A stretch of DNA of 64,000 nucleotides from Halobacillus amylolyticus (GTDB taxonomy: Bacteria; Bacillota; Bacilli; Bacillales; Halobacillaceae): NCBI RefSeq assembly GCF_022921115.1, contig NZ_CP095075.1, positions 3,112,001-3,176,000 on the forward strand. Reading direction: 5' to 3'. The position numbers and the translations under genes are program-made. A model generated the notes under the pieces. The model had not been told where the DNA came from. It did no database searches and was given only the letters and a program-made list of their open reading frames with translations. Every line of letters begins with the position of its first letter. Position 1 is the stretch's first letter. Below, in pieces: positions 26,088 to 35,145 of this stretch.

Positions 26088-26231
26088 TCAGCGCTTAGGA
26101 GAGATTTATCAGCGCTTAGGAGAGATTTATCAGCGCTTAGGAGAGATTTATCAGCGCTTAGGAGAGATTTATCAGCGCTTAGGAGAGATTTATCAGCGCT
26201 TAGGAGAGATTTATCAGCGCTTAGGAGAAAT
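26085..26231. repeat. 21-bp tandem repeat, 7 units
   Basis: The 21-bp unit, containing ATCAGCGCTTAGGAGAGA, is repeated seven times head to tail at 26085, 26106, 26127, 26148, 26169, 26190 and 26211. Only the last unit differs, by one base (GAGAAA). Each copy holds the palindrome AGCGCT and a Shine-Dalgarno-like AGGAGAG. It encodes the peptide YQRLGEI in one frame by chance. Confidence 0.97.
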
Positions 26232-26305
26232 TAACCGACGCCCGCTCCGTCATGAAGGAATTAGAACGAGGCATATCGAAAAAAGAAGAGAGAGGAGAAC
26301 TGTAT

Positions 26306-27412
26306 ATGAAAGACAAATTTATAGACTCAGGAACAGGGGAAGAGTACACACCCTCTATATCAGAGTGGCGTCCCCAAAAAGGAATCTTTACTCTAAAGCC
26401 ATACCATGTCGAATTTCCTATAGAGAAGATTAAAGGTCGCGGTCCATCTATGTGGAGGTATCAGGAAGCACTACCATTCGAGGATCAGGAACCCCCCTCT
26501 GCCATCACACTTGGAGAGGGGATGACCCCACTCGTCAGCCTTGATGGACGCAATCCTAACATTCTGATGAAAATGGACTATCTTATGCCTACGGGTTCCT
26601 TTAAGGATAGAGGAGCAGCTGTTTTAATAGCGAAGGCTAAAGAACTTGGAGTGACATCAGTGATCGCTGATAGCAGCGGAAATGCGGGGACATCGATCGC
26701 TGCCTACTGTGCTCGGGCGAATATCGATTGTCACATCTATGTTCCGGCCTCCACTTCTGAAAAGAAAATCGCTCAAATTAAGGCACATGGGGCTGAATTG
26801 CACAAAATTACTGGTTCGCGTGAAGATACAGCGCGAGCCGCCATAGCTCATGTTAAAAAGGAAAAGCTTTTTTATGCGAGCCACGTGTATAATCCCTACT
26901 TTTACGAAGGGACGAAGACGTTTGCTTTTGAAATATGGGAACAACACAACTTTTGTGCGCCAGATACATTAATTCTTCCAGTTGGGAATGGGACACTGCT
27001 ATTAGGAGCTTATATTGGCTTCAAGAACCTAAAACAAGCTGGAATGATCAAGAGGGTTCCTAAGATCATTGCTGTTCAAGCTGAGCCTTGCGCACCTATC
27101 GCCAAGGCCTTTCATCAAAACAAGGCCATTTCTGCTGTTGAAAATATTGGCACCCAAGCGGAAGGAATTGCGATCGCAAATCCAGCTAGGGGGCAACAAG
27201 TCATTTCTGCTGTAAAAGATACAGAGGGTACGATCATTACAGCACCAGAGGCTCAAATTGATTCAGCAATACAGGAGCTAGCTAGGAAGGGTTTTTATGT
27301 GGAACCGACAACGGCCGCTACGTATGCCGCATTCAAAAAATATAGGGGAAACTTTTTAAATAAAGATGATGTTACTGTCCTATCACTATGCGGTTCAGGT
27401 TTAAAGAAATAA
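26306..27412 (+). CDS. Threonine synthase-like PLP enzyme
   Basis: 368 residues of fold-type II. The PLP lysine is in PTGSFKDRGA (about 98-107), the phosphate-binding block is SSGNAGTSIAAY and the C-terminal SLCGSGLK is the ring-N binding region. It lacks the long N-terminal domain of fungal-type enzymes and matches the Bacillus-type threonine synthase length. ATG 26306 follows AGAGGAGA; the frame extends upstream to 26252 without an RBS. No thrB or aspartokinase lies nearby, so a threonine-deaminase-like or other role cannot be excluded. Confidence 0.8.
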   Translation: MKDKFIDSGTGEEYTPSISEWRPQKGIFTLKPYHVEFPIEKIKGRGPSMWRYQEALPFEDQEPPSAITLGEGMTPLVSLDGRNPNILMKMDYLMPTGSFKDRGAAVLIAKAKELGVTSVIADSSGNAGTSIAAYCARANIDCHIYVPASTSEKKIAQIKAHGAELHKITGSREDTARAAIAHVKKEKLFYASHVYNPYFYEGTKTFAFEIWEQHNFCAPDTLILPVGNGTLLLGAYIGFKNLKQAGMIKRVPKIIAVQAEPCAPIAKAFHQNKAISAVENIGTQAEGIAIANPARGQQVISAVKDTEGTIITAPEAQIDSAIQELARKGFYVEPTTAATYAAFKKYRGNFLNKDDVTVLSLCGSGLKK

Positions 27413-27479
27413 ATGAGGAGAGGATTCATATCAATGAAAAGGAGGGGAGAAATCGCACATTTGCAGAAAGGAATGGAAC

Positions 27480-27521
27480 AGACTGAATAAAATAAATTTA
27501 ATCAGGTGGTCAGTCTTTTTT
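27480..27521 (+). terminator. Possible terminator behind the threonine synthase gene
   Basis: AGACTGA...TCAGTCT with a long AT-rich loop, followed by TTTTTT. The loop is large, so the strength is uncertain. Confidence 0.5.
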
Positions 27522-27545
27522 CATAAACAAGGAGGAAAATCAATT

Positions 27546-28508
27546 ATGCATAGGTATGATGTTGCAATTATTGGATCGGGTTTATCGGGGATTATTGCGG
27601 CACAAAAACTACATCAATCCAATTCCAAGGTACTCCTTTTGGAAAAAGATCCGCGTGTAGGAGGCAGGCTTGCGACAAGGAAATTTTCTAAAGGTAAAGT
27701 AGATTATGGTGCACAGTTTTTCACTGTTCGATCGGATGAACTTAACCAAGAAGTTCAAGATTGGCTGGAAAAAGGCTGGGTGAAGCAGTGGTTTGGCGAG
27801 GATTATCCGCGGTATACCTCAGTAGCTGGAATGCAGGAATTCTCAAGGTGTTTAGCCGCAAATCTGCCGCTATTCCTTTCAAGAAACGTATCGTATATAA
27901 ATGATCAGGGCTCCTATTTTTTATTAGGTGATGAAGAGGGAAGGGTCTACGAAAGTGAACAGGTAATATGTACAATGCCTGCTCCTCAAACCTTGAGCCT
28001 TCTTGCCAACAGCCCCGTCCGTGTTGCGCACACAGCGCAACATGCGTTAAGGGCGCTTACGTACAAATCTACATATGTAGGGCTTTTTCAGTTTGATCAG
28101 CCTACCGTTTTTCCAGAAAACGGCCACATGGATAAAAATCTGCCTTTAGGGGTGGAGCGGATGGTCGATCATCAAAAGAAAGGGATTTCATCAGAGGCGA
28201 TCGTTAGTATTTATATGACGGCCGACTGGTCTGTGAACCATGACGAGGAAAAGGATATCCTCGAATTGGTGAGAAACAAGACGGCATCCTATCTAGATTT
28301 TCAAACTCTCGTTTCTCAGCAACTGGAAACATGGCGTTACGCGCAATCAGCTGACACGTATCCTCAATCCTTTTTACAGTTAGATAAAGAAGGGAGAATA
28401 TTTGCTGTCGGAGACGCTTTCCTGCGAGCAGATGACCAAGCGGGGCGAACCCGATTTGAAAGTGCCTTCCTTTCTGGATATGATATAGCATCCCACTTAA
28501 GAGCTTGA
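27546..28508 (+). CDS. Renalase-like FAD-dependent oxidoreductase
   Basis: 320 residues. The N-terminal FAD loop is DVAIIGSGLSGIIAAQKL, followed by an acid at the second strand (LLLEKD) and the GGR motif (VGGRLATRKF), then VDYGAQFFTVRS, a block I associate with renalase-like amine oxidases. The C-terminal IFAVGDAFLRADDQAGRTRFESAFLSG binds the FAD ribityl part. Substrate unknown; renalases oxidise isomeric dihydronicotinamides, which would be a plausible repair role. RBS AAGGAGGAAAA before ATG 27546. Confidence 0.85.
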   Translation: MHRYDVAIIGSGLSGIIAAQKLHQSNSKVLLLEKDPRVGGRLATRKFSKGKVDYGAQFFTVRSDELNQEVQDWLEKGWVKQWFGEDYPRYTSVAGMQEFSRCLAANLPLFLSRNVSYINDQGSYFLLGDEEGRVYESEQVICTMPAPQTLSLLANSPVRVAHTAQHALRALTYKSTYVGLFQFDQPTVFPENGHMDKNLPLGVERMVDHQKKGISSEAIVSIYMTADWSVNHDEEKDILELVRNKTASYLDFQTLVSQQLETWRYAQSADTYPQSFLQLDKEGRIFAVGDAFLRADDQAGRTRFESAFLSGYDIASHLRA

Positions 28509-28530
28509 AGAAATTCTGCGAGAAGTAAAA

Positions 28531-28754
28531 GAGGCTGGGACAAATTCTAGTGAAATCTATTCGGGTTATTTGTGCGCCAAGGAAGGATTTCTACCATCGC
28601 TCCGTCAAAACACTTCGCTTTCCTGCGGGATCTTTGGCTCGCGCTGTTCCCGCAGGAGTCTACGTATTTTGACTACGCTAATTATCTGCGTTTATACTAT
28701 TCATTTTTTATCGTTCGTTCTTTGACATCATTGCTTTACTTATGTCCTAGCCTC
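28531..28754. repeat. GAGGCTGGGAC inverted-repeat element
   Basis: GAGGCTGGGAC (28531-28541) and GTCCTAGCCTC (28744-28754) bound a 224-bp element. Inside lie GTCAAAA...TTTTGAC and CCTGCGGG...CCCGCAGG, so most of the element can fold into one long hairpin. Elements with GAGGCTGGGACA ends are widespread in Firmicute intergenic regions. It ends five bases before the rarD stop. Confidence 0.8.
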
Positions 28755-28759
28755 CAATT

Positions 28760-29665
28760 TCATTGAGCTGTTTTACCTTCATATCTGCGCAACCGTTTCA
28801 TTCTAGAAACTGTATATACGGCAAGTCCCGCCCAAATTAACGTAAAGGATACAAGGTGCACCTCTGTAAATGGTTCATTATAAAGAAAGACGCCGAGAAA
28901 CAGCATGATCGTAGGAGCGAAGTATTGTAGAAAGCCTACCATTGAGAGCGGTATTCGCTTGGCACCTGCTGAGAACAGCAGTAGCGGAATAGCCGTAGCG
29001 ACCCCTGATCCAAATACGATTAGTGTCGTTATTGACCAGAAGTCGATATCCGGAGGCGGTCCTTGAACACGCAAAAGATAAGTGAGTGCTATGGGGGAAA
29101 CGATTAGTGTCTCAACCGTTAAGCCAAACATCGCATTCAATGAAACGAGTTTTTTCAGTAAACCGTAAGCCCCGAAGCTCAATGCCAGTAGTAAGGCGAT
29201 CCACGGCACGGAACCGAAATGTACGGTCATGTAAATCACGCCACTGGCCGCTAAAATGAAAGCGAGCCATTGTGGTTTTGAAAACGTTTCTTTTAAAACG
29301 ATCATTCCAAGCAGAATACTGACTAGTGGGTTGATATAGTAGCCAAGACTGGCCTCAACTACGTGATTATTGTTGACTGCCCATATGTATGCAAGCCAGT
29401 TAATACTAATCGTAATCGAAGCAAGCTTAACCCCGATCAAACTTTTTTTATCAGCCCAAATCCGTTTCGACTCATCGACAAATGGTTTCCATTTTTTTAG
29501 AATGAGCACAATACCCATCATAAATACGAAAGACCAAACGATGCGGTGAGCTAATATTTCAAAGGCGGGGATCTCTTGTATCAATTTCCAGTATATGGGT
29601 AAAAACCCCCATAAAATATATGCACCTGCTGTATATATTACACCGAGCTTATTATCATCCAACAT
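28760..29665 (-). CDS. rarD: EamA-family transporter RarD
   Basis: 301 residues, ten hydrophobic helices in two EamA repeats. RarD-type features are the N-terminal GVIYTAGAYILWGFLPIYWKL and ISINWLAYIWAVNNNHVVEASLGYYINPL, which are diagnostic for this subfamily of drug/metabolite exporters. Substrate unknown. AAGGGTTATG lies before ATG 29665. Minus-strand single gene. Confidence 0.92.
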   Translation of the reverse strand: MLDDNKLGVIYTAGAYILWGFLPIYWKLIQEIPAFEILAHRIVWSFVFMMGIVLILKKWKPFVDESKRIWADKKSLIGVKLASITISINWLAYIWAVNNNHVVEASLGYYINPLVSILLGMIVLKETFSKPQWLAFILAASGVIYMTVHFGSVPWIALLLALSFGAYGLLKKLVSLNAMFGLTVETLIVSPIALTYLLRVQGPPPDIDFWSITTLIVFGSGVATAIPLLLFSAGAKRIPLSMVGFLQYFAPTIMLFLGVFLYNEPFTEVHLVSFTLIWAGLAVYTVSRMKRLRRYEGKTAQ

Positions 29666-29817
29666 TAAGCATAACCCTTTCGTGATCCTGTTTATCTACT
29701 TAAGCTATTCTAGCCAATTAAATAAAAATTGGAAAGAAAAAGGGTTTATAAATTAAAAGATACTATTCAAGCTCCAAAATGAATCTTTGTTTCCTTTGTT
29801 AAAAATGTTTACTAAAC

Positions 29818-29844
29818 AAAAAAAGAGCGCCAAATAAGCGCTCC
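29818..29844 (-). terminator. Terminator of the Rieske oxidoreductase gene
   Basis: On the minus strand GGAGCGCTTATTTGGCGCTC followed by TTTTTTT. Confidence 0.85.
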
Positions 29845-29850
29845 TTACTC

Positions 29851-31443
29851 CTATTGATGATCAGTGGATTCTTCAAAAGCTTCCGGATCATCAGGAATCA
29901 TGGGAACTTCCTCACTGTCATTAAATTCGATTTTTTCAAGGGGGCGTTTTGCCGGTCCTTCCATAACGGCTCCGTCATATGAGAAACGGGAACCGTGGCA
30001 AGGGCAATCCCATGTATGCTCGCCACTGTTCCATTCCACTTCGCAACCCAAGTGTGTACAAGTTGTATCGAGAAGATGGAGCTCTCCTTTATCATCTTTA
30101 TAAGCACCTGCCCGTTTGCCTTCCCACTGTACGATGGTTCCTTGACCTTCTTCTAAGGTGGCAGGTCCCTTATCTACAAGCTCTACTTTTCCTTCGACTA
30201 AATGTGCAGCCACATTCATATTATTGGTAAGAAAATGCTTAATGCTCGGATCCGCTTTAAATCGTGCAGGTGAAAAGACAGAATGATATTTGGACTCTCG
30301 CCCCATTACATAATCAGTAAGTAATTGACCAGCAACTGCGCTGTTCGTCATACCCCATTTTCTAAACCCTGTCGCTACAAAAATTCGATCGTTATTCATC
30401 GTCATCGGTCCAATATAAGGAACTTTATCTAATGTCGTTAAGTCCTGGGTTGACCACTGGAATAATTTATTTTTGACCCCGAATGTGCGCGCTGCATATT
30501 CTTCAAGCGCTTTGTAGTGAAAAGACATATCGTTTCCTTCACCCGTACGATGACTCTCGCCGCCAATCAACAAAATTTCCTTGTCATCAAATACAGCAGA
30601 TCGAATGGATCGTTTAGGTTCATCGATGGATAAATACATCCCGTTTGTCCATTCTTTTTCAGGCTCGATGGCGATTACGTAGGAGCGTTCAGCATACATC
30701 CGGCTGAAGTACATCCCTTTATCGTAAAAAGGGAAGTGTGAACATGTGATAAGGTAATCAGAGGTAATCGTGTGGCCCTCTCCCGTCTCAACTTCGACTT
30801 GCTTTCCTTCTTTAACATCCACAGCTTTCGTATGTTCGTAAATTTCACCGCCTAGCTCGATGATTTCATTAAGGAGATAGGCCAAATAACGTAATGGATG
30901 AAAATGTGCTTGATTACGCATACACAGGACCCTTGTTGTTTCCGTGTCGAAAGGAAGATCGTCAAAATGTTCCCCCGCAATTTCCAGCCGCCCATACGCT
31001 TTCTGTTCCCTTTCAAGCTTTTTGGCACCTTGCTCTGTTGTCGCGAATAGATAGGCATCTTCACGCTGCCAATTACAGTTTATCGAATGATCATTAATGT
31101 GCTTTTCAATGGTGGCCATGGCGTCTTCTTGTGCTTTGAAATAAAGAGCCGCTCCCTCTTCGCCAAAATGCTTAATGAGTTCATGATAAATAAGACCATG
31201 CTGAGCTGTTACTTTCGCTGTTGTATGGCCAGTTGTTCCATTCAATAGTTCATCTGCTTCAATGAGGGTAACCTTTTTCCCCTCTTTAGCAAGCATGTAG
31301 GCCGTTGTAATTCCTGTAATCCCCCCACCTACAATCGTGACTGTTGTCGCTGTCGATTCCTTGAGCACCGGGAAACTGTCAAGCTTCGTATTCTTCCTCC
31401 ACATTGGTTCTGGCTTTGTCCACTCTTTGAAGTTTTTACTCAT
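29851..31443 (-). CDS. FAD-dependent oxidoreductase with C-terminal Rieske domain
   Basis: 530 residues, similar in size and layout to B. subtilis YhfW. A DAO-type FAD loop VTIVGGGITGITTAYML (about 36-52) and HTTAKVTAQHGLIY open a flavoprotein domain to about residue 400. The last 90 residues form a Rieske [2Fe-2S] domain with CTHLGC (about 462-467) and CPCHGSRF (about 480-487), the Cys/His pairs that hold the cluster. It is a cytosolic redox enzyme with unknown substrate. RBS AAAGGAGGA before ATG 31443. Confidence 0.92.
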   Translation of the reverse strand: MSKNFKEWTKPEPMWRKNTKLDSFPVLKESTATTVTIVGGGITGITTAYMLAKEGKKVTLIEADELLNGTTGHTTAKVTAQHGLIYHELIKHFGEEGAALYFKAQEDAMATIEKHINDHSINCNWQREDAYLFATTEQGAKKLEREQKAYGRLEIAGEHFDDLPFDTETTRVLCMRNQAHFHPLRYLAYLLNEIIELGGEIYEHTKAVDVKEGKQVEVETGEGHTITSDYLITCSHFPFYDKGMYFSRMYAERSYVIAIEPEKEWTNGMYLSIDEPKRSIRSAVFDDKEILLIGGESHRTGEGNDMSFHYKALEEYAARTFGVKNKLFQWSTQDLTTLDKVPYIGPMTMNNDRIFVATGFRKWGMTNSAVAGQLLTDYVMGRESKYHSVFSPARFKADPSIKHFLTNNMNVAAHLVEGKVELVDKGPATLEEGQGTIVQWEGKRAGAYKDDKGELHLLDTTCTHLGCEVEWNSGEHTWDCPCHGSRFSYDGAVMEGPAKRPLEKIEFNDSEEVPMIPDDPEAFEESTDHQ

Positions 31444-31644
31444 ATGGATCCTCCTTTATTTTGTTGCTTTTTCACAGTTTGTCCTATCCTGCACTATTCA
31501 TGTAAAAATCGACTTCTTAGTATGGAATGACATGCGCAAGCCTTAAGAAATTTTGCAGTGCCAGATTTACATAACATTTAAGTTTACTGCAGGGAATCAA
31601 GGGAAAAGTAAGAATAGCTTTTTTTAAAAGAGAGGAATGATTCC

Positions 31645-32142
31645 ATGTTAAAAAAGTTATTTGGTGGAAATAAAAGTACAGAAGAACAGTTCGTTGCTCC
31701 ATTGTCAGGAAAGGTTGTTCCCTTAGATGACGTTCCAGATCCTGTCTTCAGTCAAAGAATGATGGGGGACGGGGTAGCTATTGAACCAACAGATGGTAAA
31801 GTAGTCAGTCCTGTCGCAGGAGAAATTATTCAGGTTTTTCCGACGAAGCATGCGGTTGGCATTAAGACAAAATCGGGTATAGAAGTACTCGTTCATATCG
31901 GACTCGAAACGGTTTCAATGGAAGGCGAAGGATTTGAAGGGCACGTGAAGGCTGGCGATGACGTACAAGTGGGAGATTCTTTAGTGACCTTTGACCCTGT
32001 CCTTGTTAGTGAAAAGGCTAAGAGCACGACGACACCAGTCATTATTACTAATTTTGAGGATGTTGTAGATCATTTTGAGCCATCATACAGTGATACGGCA
32101 GCTGCCGGCGATACACATATCATGACAGTGAAGACGAAATAA
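31645..32142 (+). CDS. Standalone PTS glucose-type IIA protein
   Basis: 165 residues, the size of Crr or B. subtilis YpqE. The phosphorylated His lies in LVHIGLETV (about 92) with the second active-site His in TKHAVGIKT (about 77). It carries phosphate from HPr to an EIIBC partner, which is not in the window. It lies 810 bases upstream of a GH32 sucrase gene, so it might serve a sucrose PTS elsewhere. RBS GAGAGGAATGA precedes ATG 31645. Confidence 0.93.
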   Translation: MLKKLFGGNKSTEEQFVAPLSGKVVPLDDVPDPVFSQRMMGDGVAIEPTDGKVVSPVAGEIIQVFPTKHAVGIKTKSGIEVLVHIGLETVSMEGEGFEGHVKAGDDVQVGDSLVTFDPVLVSEKAKSTTTPVIITNFEDVVDHFEPSYSDTAAAGDTHIMTVKTK

Positions 32143-32270
32143 GATAGTGGGAAAACAATAAGTCTAGAGTGATGACTTTCGACAGTCCTATTTTTTGGTT
32201 CTTTTCTCCAACGCCTCTCATTTCCTATTCTAGAAATAGAACCTTGTAGAGTATTTTAGATTGTTGCTAT

Positions 32271-32404
32271 CTGGGTCCGCCGTTGCTACACACTTCGCTT
32301 TCCACGGGCAGCCAGTGAGCCTCCTCGAACTCCAATGTCGTTTCGTTCTGCGGGGTCTCGCTTTTCTCGCGTGCGTTTTCGTGTGTATCAATGGCTCCCG
32401 GATT
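32271..32404. repeat. GC-rich inverted-repeat element (SmaI-like), forward copy
   Basis: The left end GGGTCCGCCGTTGCTACACAC matches the complement of the right end GTGTGTATCAATGGCTCCCG imperfectly. The centre has TTCGCTTTCCACGGGC, GAGCCTCCTCG and GCGGGGTCTCG, blocks shared with 46789-46875 and, on the other strand, 32658-32772. No coding function. Confidence 0.65.
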
Positions 32405-32421
32405 CTGCTTAAATTTATTGT

Positions 32422-32619
32422 TTTAAAAACCAACATTTCTTTATAAAACGGCCTCAAGAAGAGATCGACAAAATAAAAAGGAAATGGATTCATCGCAAAG
32501 TTGAAGGAAGGGATTTAAAAGAATTGGTTGAGGCGCTCCTAGTCTTTGCGAAGAAAAGCCAAGAACAGTTGCTGCTGACGGTTGCTTGTCTGAAAATAAA
32601 GAAGATTGCCTTAACCTAG
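32422..32619 (+). pseudogene. Fragment of an unrecognised coding sequence
   Basis: 65 open codons without a start, ending TAG at 32617. The translation (KRPQEEIDKIKRKWIHRKVE, then DLKELVEALLVFAKKSQEQL and LLLTVACLKIKKIA) is lysine/glutamate-rich and helical, quite unlike the flanking repeats. It lies between two oppositely oriented copies of a GC-rich repeat, so it looks like the remaining tail of a lost gene. No family recognised. Confidence 0.4.
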
Positions 32620-32657
32620 CTAGGGTCAGTTAGGGGAAGGAGAGTCTTTTTCGCTTA

Positions 32658-32772
32658 CGGGAGGGCGAATACTGTGAGACTCCTGCGGAAAAACGAGCGA
32701 TCGAGACCCCGGAGTGTGGTTTCACGAGGAGGCTCGGGTGTTCGTCCGCGGAGAGCGAGTGGTATTTGCCCG
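32658..32772. repeat. GC-rich inverted-repeat element (SmaI-like), reverse copy
   Basis: The ends CGGGAGGGCGAATACT and GGTATTTGCCCG are imperfect inverted repeats. GAGACTCCTGCGG, CGAGACCCCGGAG and CGAGGAGGCTCGGG are the complement of blocks found in 32271-32404 and 46744-46914. Confidence 0.65.
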
Positions 32773-32790
32773 TACGTACACACAAATAAT

Positions 32791-32858
32791 GCTTGTAGAG
32801 AAAAAAACAAGGGGTTCCTCTACAAGCTGCCCAGAGTGATTACTCTGGGCTTATTTTT
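32791..32858 (+). terminator. Tandem hairpins before the GH32 gene
   Basis: GCTTGTAGAG...CTCTACAAGC (32791-32827) is followed immediately by GCCCAGAG-tgatta-CTCTGGGC (32829-32850) and TTATTTTTGC. The second resembles a terminator and could end any transcript arriving from the repeat region. Confidence 0.6.
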
Positions 32859-32952
32859 GCTAGAAACCAATGATAGAAAAAAGGTATAATTGCAGGAAAG
32901 GCGGCTAAACAGTAGCCAGAACAGTAAGGTATAAGAAGGTGGAGGGAAGTAA

Positions 32953-34416
32953 ATGTCTAATAGAGATATTGAATTACGCAACAAGGCAGAAACTGCCGTG
33001 GAAGAAAACAGGGAACTGGTTCATTCAGATCAGTACAGGCCTAACTTTCATCACATGCCGCCTGTCGGATTATTGAACGATCCGAATGGTCTCGTCCAAT
33101 GGAACGGTGTTTTTCATCTTTTTTATCAATGGATGCCGTTTAAAACAGACCATGGGGACAAGTTCTGGGGGCACTATACATCAACAGATTTCGTGAATTG
33201 GGAGCAGCAGCCCATTGCTCTGGCACCATCCAGTTGGTTTGATAAAAACGGTTGTTATTCAGGGAGTGCAGTCGTCCATGATCACACATTGTATCTTTTT
33301 TATACAGGGAATGTGATGAATGAAAAGGGCGAGAGAGAAGCCCATCAATGTTTAGCGGTTTCAACAGATGGAATTCATTTTGAAAAAAAAGGACCAGTTG
33401 TTCATTTGCCAGACGGCTATACTGCTAATTTTCGTGACCCGAAAGTGTGGAGAAAAGGCCACAGCTGGTATATGGTGATTGGTGCGCAAAGTAAGGATCT
33501 GCTTGGAAAAGCGGTTTTGTTCCAATCTGATAACCTGACAGAGTGGGAATTGGTTGGAAATATGGCAGGCGCGTATGAGAATGGACTCGGTGAATTTGGT
33601 TACATGTGGGAATGCCCGGATTTTTTTGAATTGAATGAGCAAGGTATTTTAATGGTATCTCCCCAGGGATTAGAGGAAAAAGGAATGAACTATGCCAATA
33701 CGTATCAAAGCGGTTACTTCACAGGAAGGCTGGATTATCAGCAGCCTGATTTTAATCATGGTGTGTTTAAGGAACTTGACCGCGGATTTGAATTTTATGC
33801 TCCTCAAACAACCTTAGATGAAAAAGGACGCCGTATCCTTATTGGCTGGTTAGGTGTTTCTGACCAATATGAGCAAGCACATCCCACCATCAGAAATAAG
33901 TGGGTGCATTGTTTAACGATACCAAGAGAGCTGATATGGAATGGATCTCAAATCGTGCAAAAACCTTTGGAAGAACTGAAAGAAATGAGAGACTCTATCC
34001 TCCTTCATTCCGATATAACGATTGAAAATGATCAAAAAGGGATTCGCGGTATTGGCGGAAAATCAATAGAAGTGAACATTGAGTTCGAAAATATTGAAGA
34101 ACAATTTGCTGTTGAATTATTCCACTATGCTGCCTTTAACTATCAGAAAAAGAATGGTGTGCTTACACTATCAAGACCCCATTTAGAAAACAAGGACAAA
34201 ACAGAATTTCGCCGAGTTAAAATTAGCAATGAGTTAAAGCAATTGCGGCTGTTTATTGATCACTCTACACTTGAGATTTTCGTTAACGAAGGTGAAGAAG
34301 TATTTACATCACGTATCTTCCCTCAGATAGAGGATGAATCCGTCTTATTCACCTCCCTAGGGTCAAGTACGTTTTCTATCGAACAATGGAAGTTAAACGG
34401 ATATACTTATTCATAG
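32953..34416 (+). CDS. GH32 sucrose-6-phosphate hydrolase / beta-fructosidase
   Basis: 487 residues. GH32 motifs: LLNDPNG (nucleophile Asp, about 41-47), NFRDPKVW (RDP, transition-state stabiliser) and WECPDFFEL (acid/base Glu), followed by a C-terminal beta-sandwich (about 350-487) with LFIDHSTLEIFVNEGEEVFTSR. No signal peptide, so it acts in the cytosol, probably on sucrose-6-phosphate delivered by a PTS. RBS GGAGGGA before ATG 32953. No sugar regulator or permease gene adjoins it. Confidence 0.92.
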   Translation: MSNRDIELRNKAETAVEENRELVHSDQYRPNFHHMPPVGLLNDPNGLVQWNGVFHLFYQWMPFKTDHGDKFWGHYTSTDFVNWEQQPIALAPSSWFDKNGCYSGSAVVHDHTLYLFYTGNVMNEKGEREAHQCLAVSTDGIHFEKKGPVVHLPDGYTANFRDPKVWRKGHSWYMVIGAQSKDLLGKAVLFQSDNLTEWELVGNMAGAYENGLGEFGYMWECPDFFELNEQGILMVSPQGLEEKGMNYANTYQSGYFTGRLDYQQPDFNHGVFKELDRGFEFYAPQTTLDEKGRRILIGWLGVSDQYEQAHPTIRNKWVHCLTIPRELIWNGSQIVQKPLEELKEMRDSILLHSDITIENDQKGIRGIGGKSIEVNIEFENIEEQFAVELFHYAAFNYQKKNGVLTLSRPHLENKDKTEFRRVKISNELKQLRLFIDHSTLEIFVNEGEEVFTSRIFPQIEDESVLFTSLGSSTFSIEQWKLNGYTYS

Positions 34417-34568
34417 AGAAAAGCGTCCGAGCGAGGGCACCTTTCTGTTATATTCGGGTTGCTATTGACGTTATACTGACATAGAGCATACGAGAGAAAA
34501 CCCTCTCTCCTGACTTACAATTATGATAAAATAGGGTATATGATCATGGTACGAGGGAGTCGTTAACA

Positions 34569-35105
34569 TTGGGTGAATCAAAGATGAAAGCAAACGAACG
34601 GAGACAACAGATCCTGACTTTATTAAAAGAGCAGAATGAGCCGATTACAGGAAGTTCTATAGCGAAAGAAATGAATGTGACCAGGCAAGTTATTGTAGGG
34701 GATGTATCGCTTATCAAAGCTAGTGGGGAGCCAATTGTAGCAACAAGTCAAGGATATGTTTACTTAACAACAGTGCACCCTGAATCGGCATGTAAGCGGA
34801 CGATTGTATGCCGGCATTCCGCGGAGCAGACGGAGGAAGAGCTGACGATCCTGGTAGATCACGGTGTGAAAATAGAAGATGTGGTGGTGGAGCACCCGGT
34901 TTATGGTGACTTGACAGCGCGGTTAAATATTTCGAGTCGCCGAGACATTCAGCGTTTTATTGAGCAAGTAAATTCGACGAACGCATCGTTTTTACTGGAA
35001 CTAACAAGTGGGATCCATACACATACCATTTCAGCTGATCATATTGAGGCTTTAGATGATGTGGAAAAAGAACTTGCAGAAAAAGGAATTTTATTAGAAT
35101 CTTAG
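34569..35105 (+). CDS. niaR: NiaR, niacin-responsive repressor
   Basis: 178 residues. An N-terminal HTH (RRQQILTLLKEQNEPITGSSIAKEMNVTRQVIVGDVSLIKA) is followed by a 3H domain, whose conserved His residues are seen in VCRHS, VVEHPVYGDL and GIHTHTI. It represses NAD biosynthesis or niacin uptake genes when niacin is present; none lie next to it here. TTG 34569 behind GAGGGAGT is used; ATG 34584 is an alternative that shortens the protein by five residues. Confidence 0.92.
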   Translation: MGESKMKANERRQQILTLLKEQNEPITGSSIAKEMNVTRQVIVGDVSLIKASGEPIVATSQGYVYLTTVHPESACKRTIVCRHSAEQTEEELTILVDHGVKIEDVVVEHPVYGDLTARLNISSRRDIQRFIEQVNSTNASFLLELTSGIHTHTISADHIEALDDVEKELAEKGILLES

Positions 35106-35110
35106 TGAGT

Positions 35111-35145
35111 AGAGGCAGACTCTTCAAGAGCTTTGCCTCTTTTTT
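35111..35145 (+). terminator. Terminator of niaR
   Basis: AGAGGCA...TGCCTCT followed by TTTTT. Confidence 0.8.

Noticed and set aside
26071..26433. A 120-codon ORF with YQRLGEI repeated seven times
   Set aside because: It is the translation of the 21-bp tandem array plus the out-of-frame start of the threonine synthase gene; it begins inside the swrC terminator and has no RBS of its own.
32674..32889. 71-codon plus-strand ORF rich in Arg and Gly
   Set aside because: It reads through the GC-rich repeat and the tandem hairpins, has no convincing RBS and non-protein-like composition.
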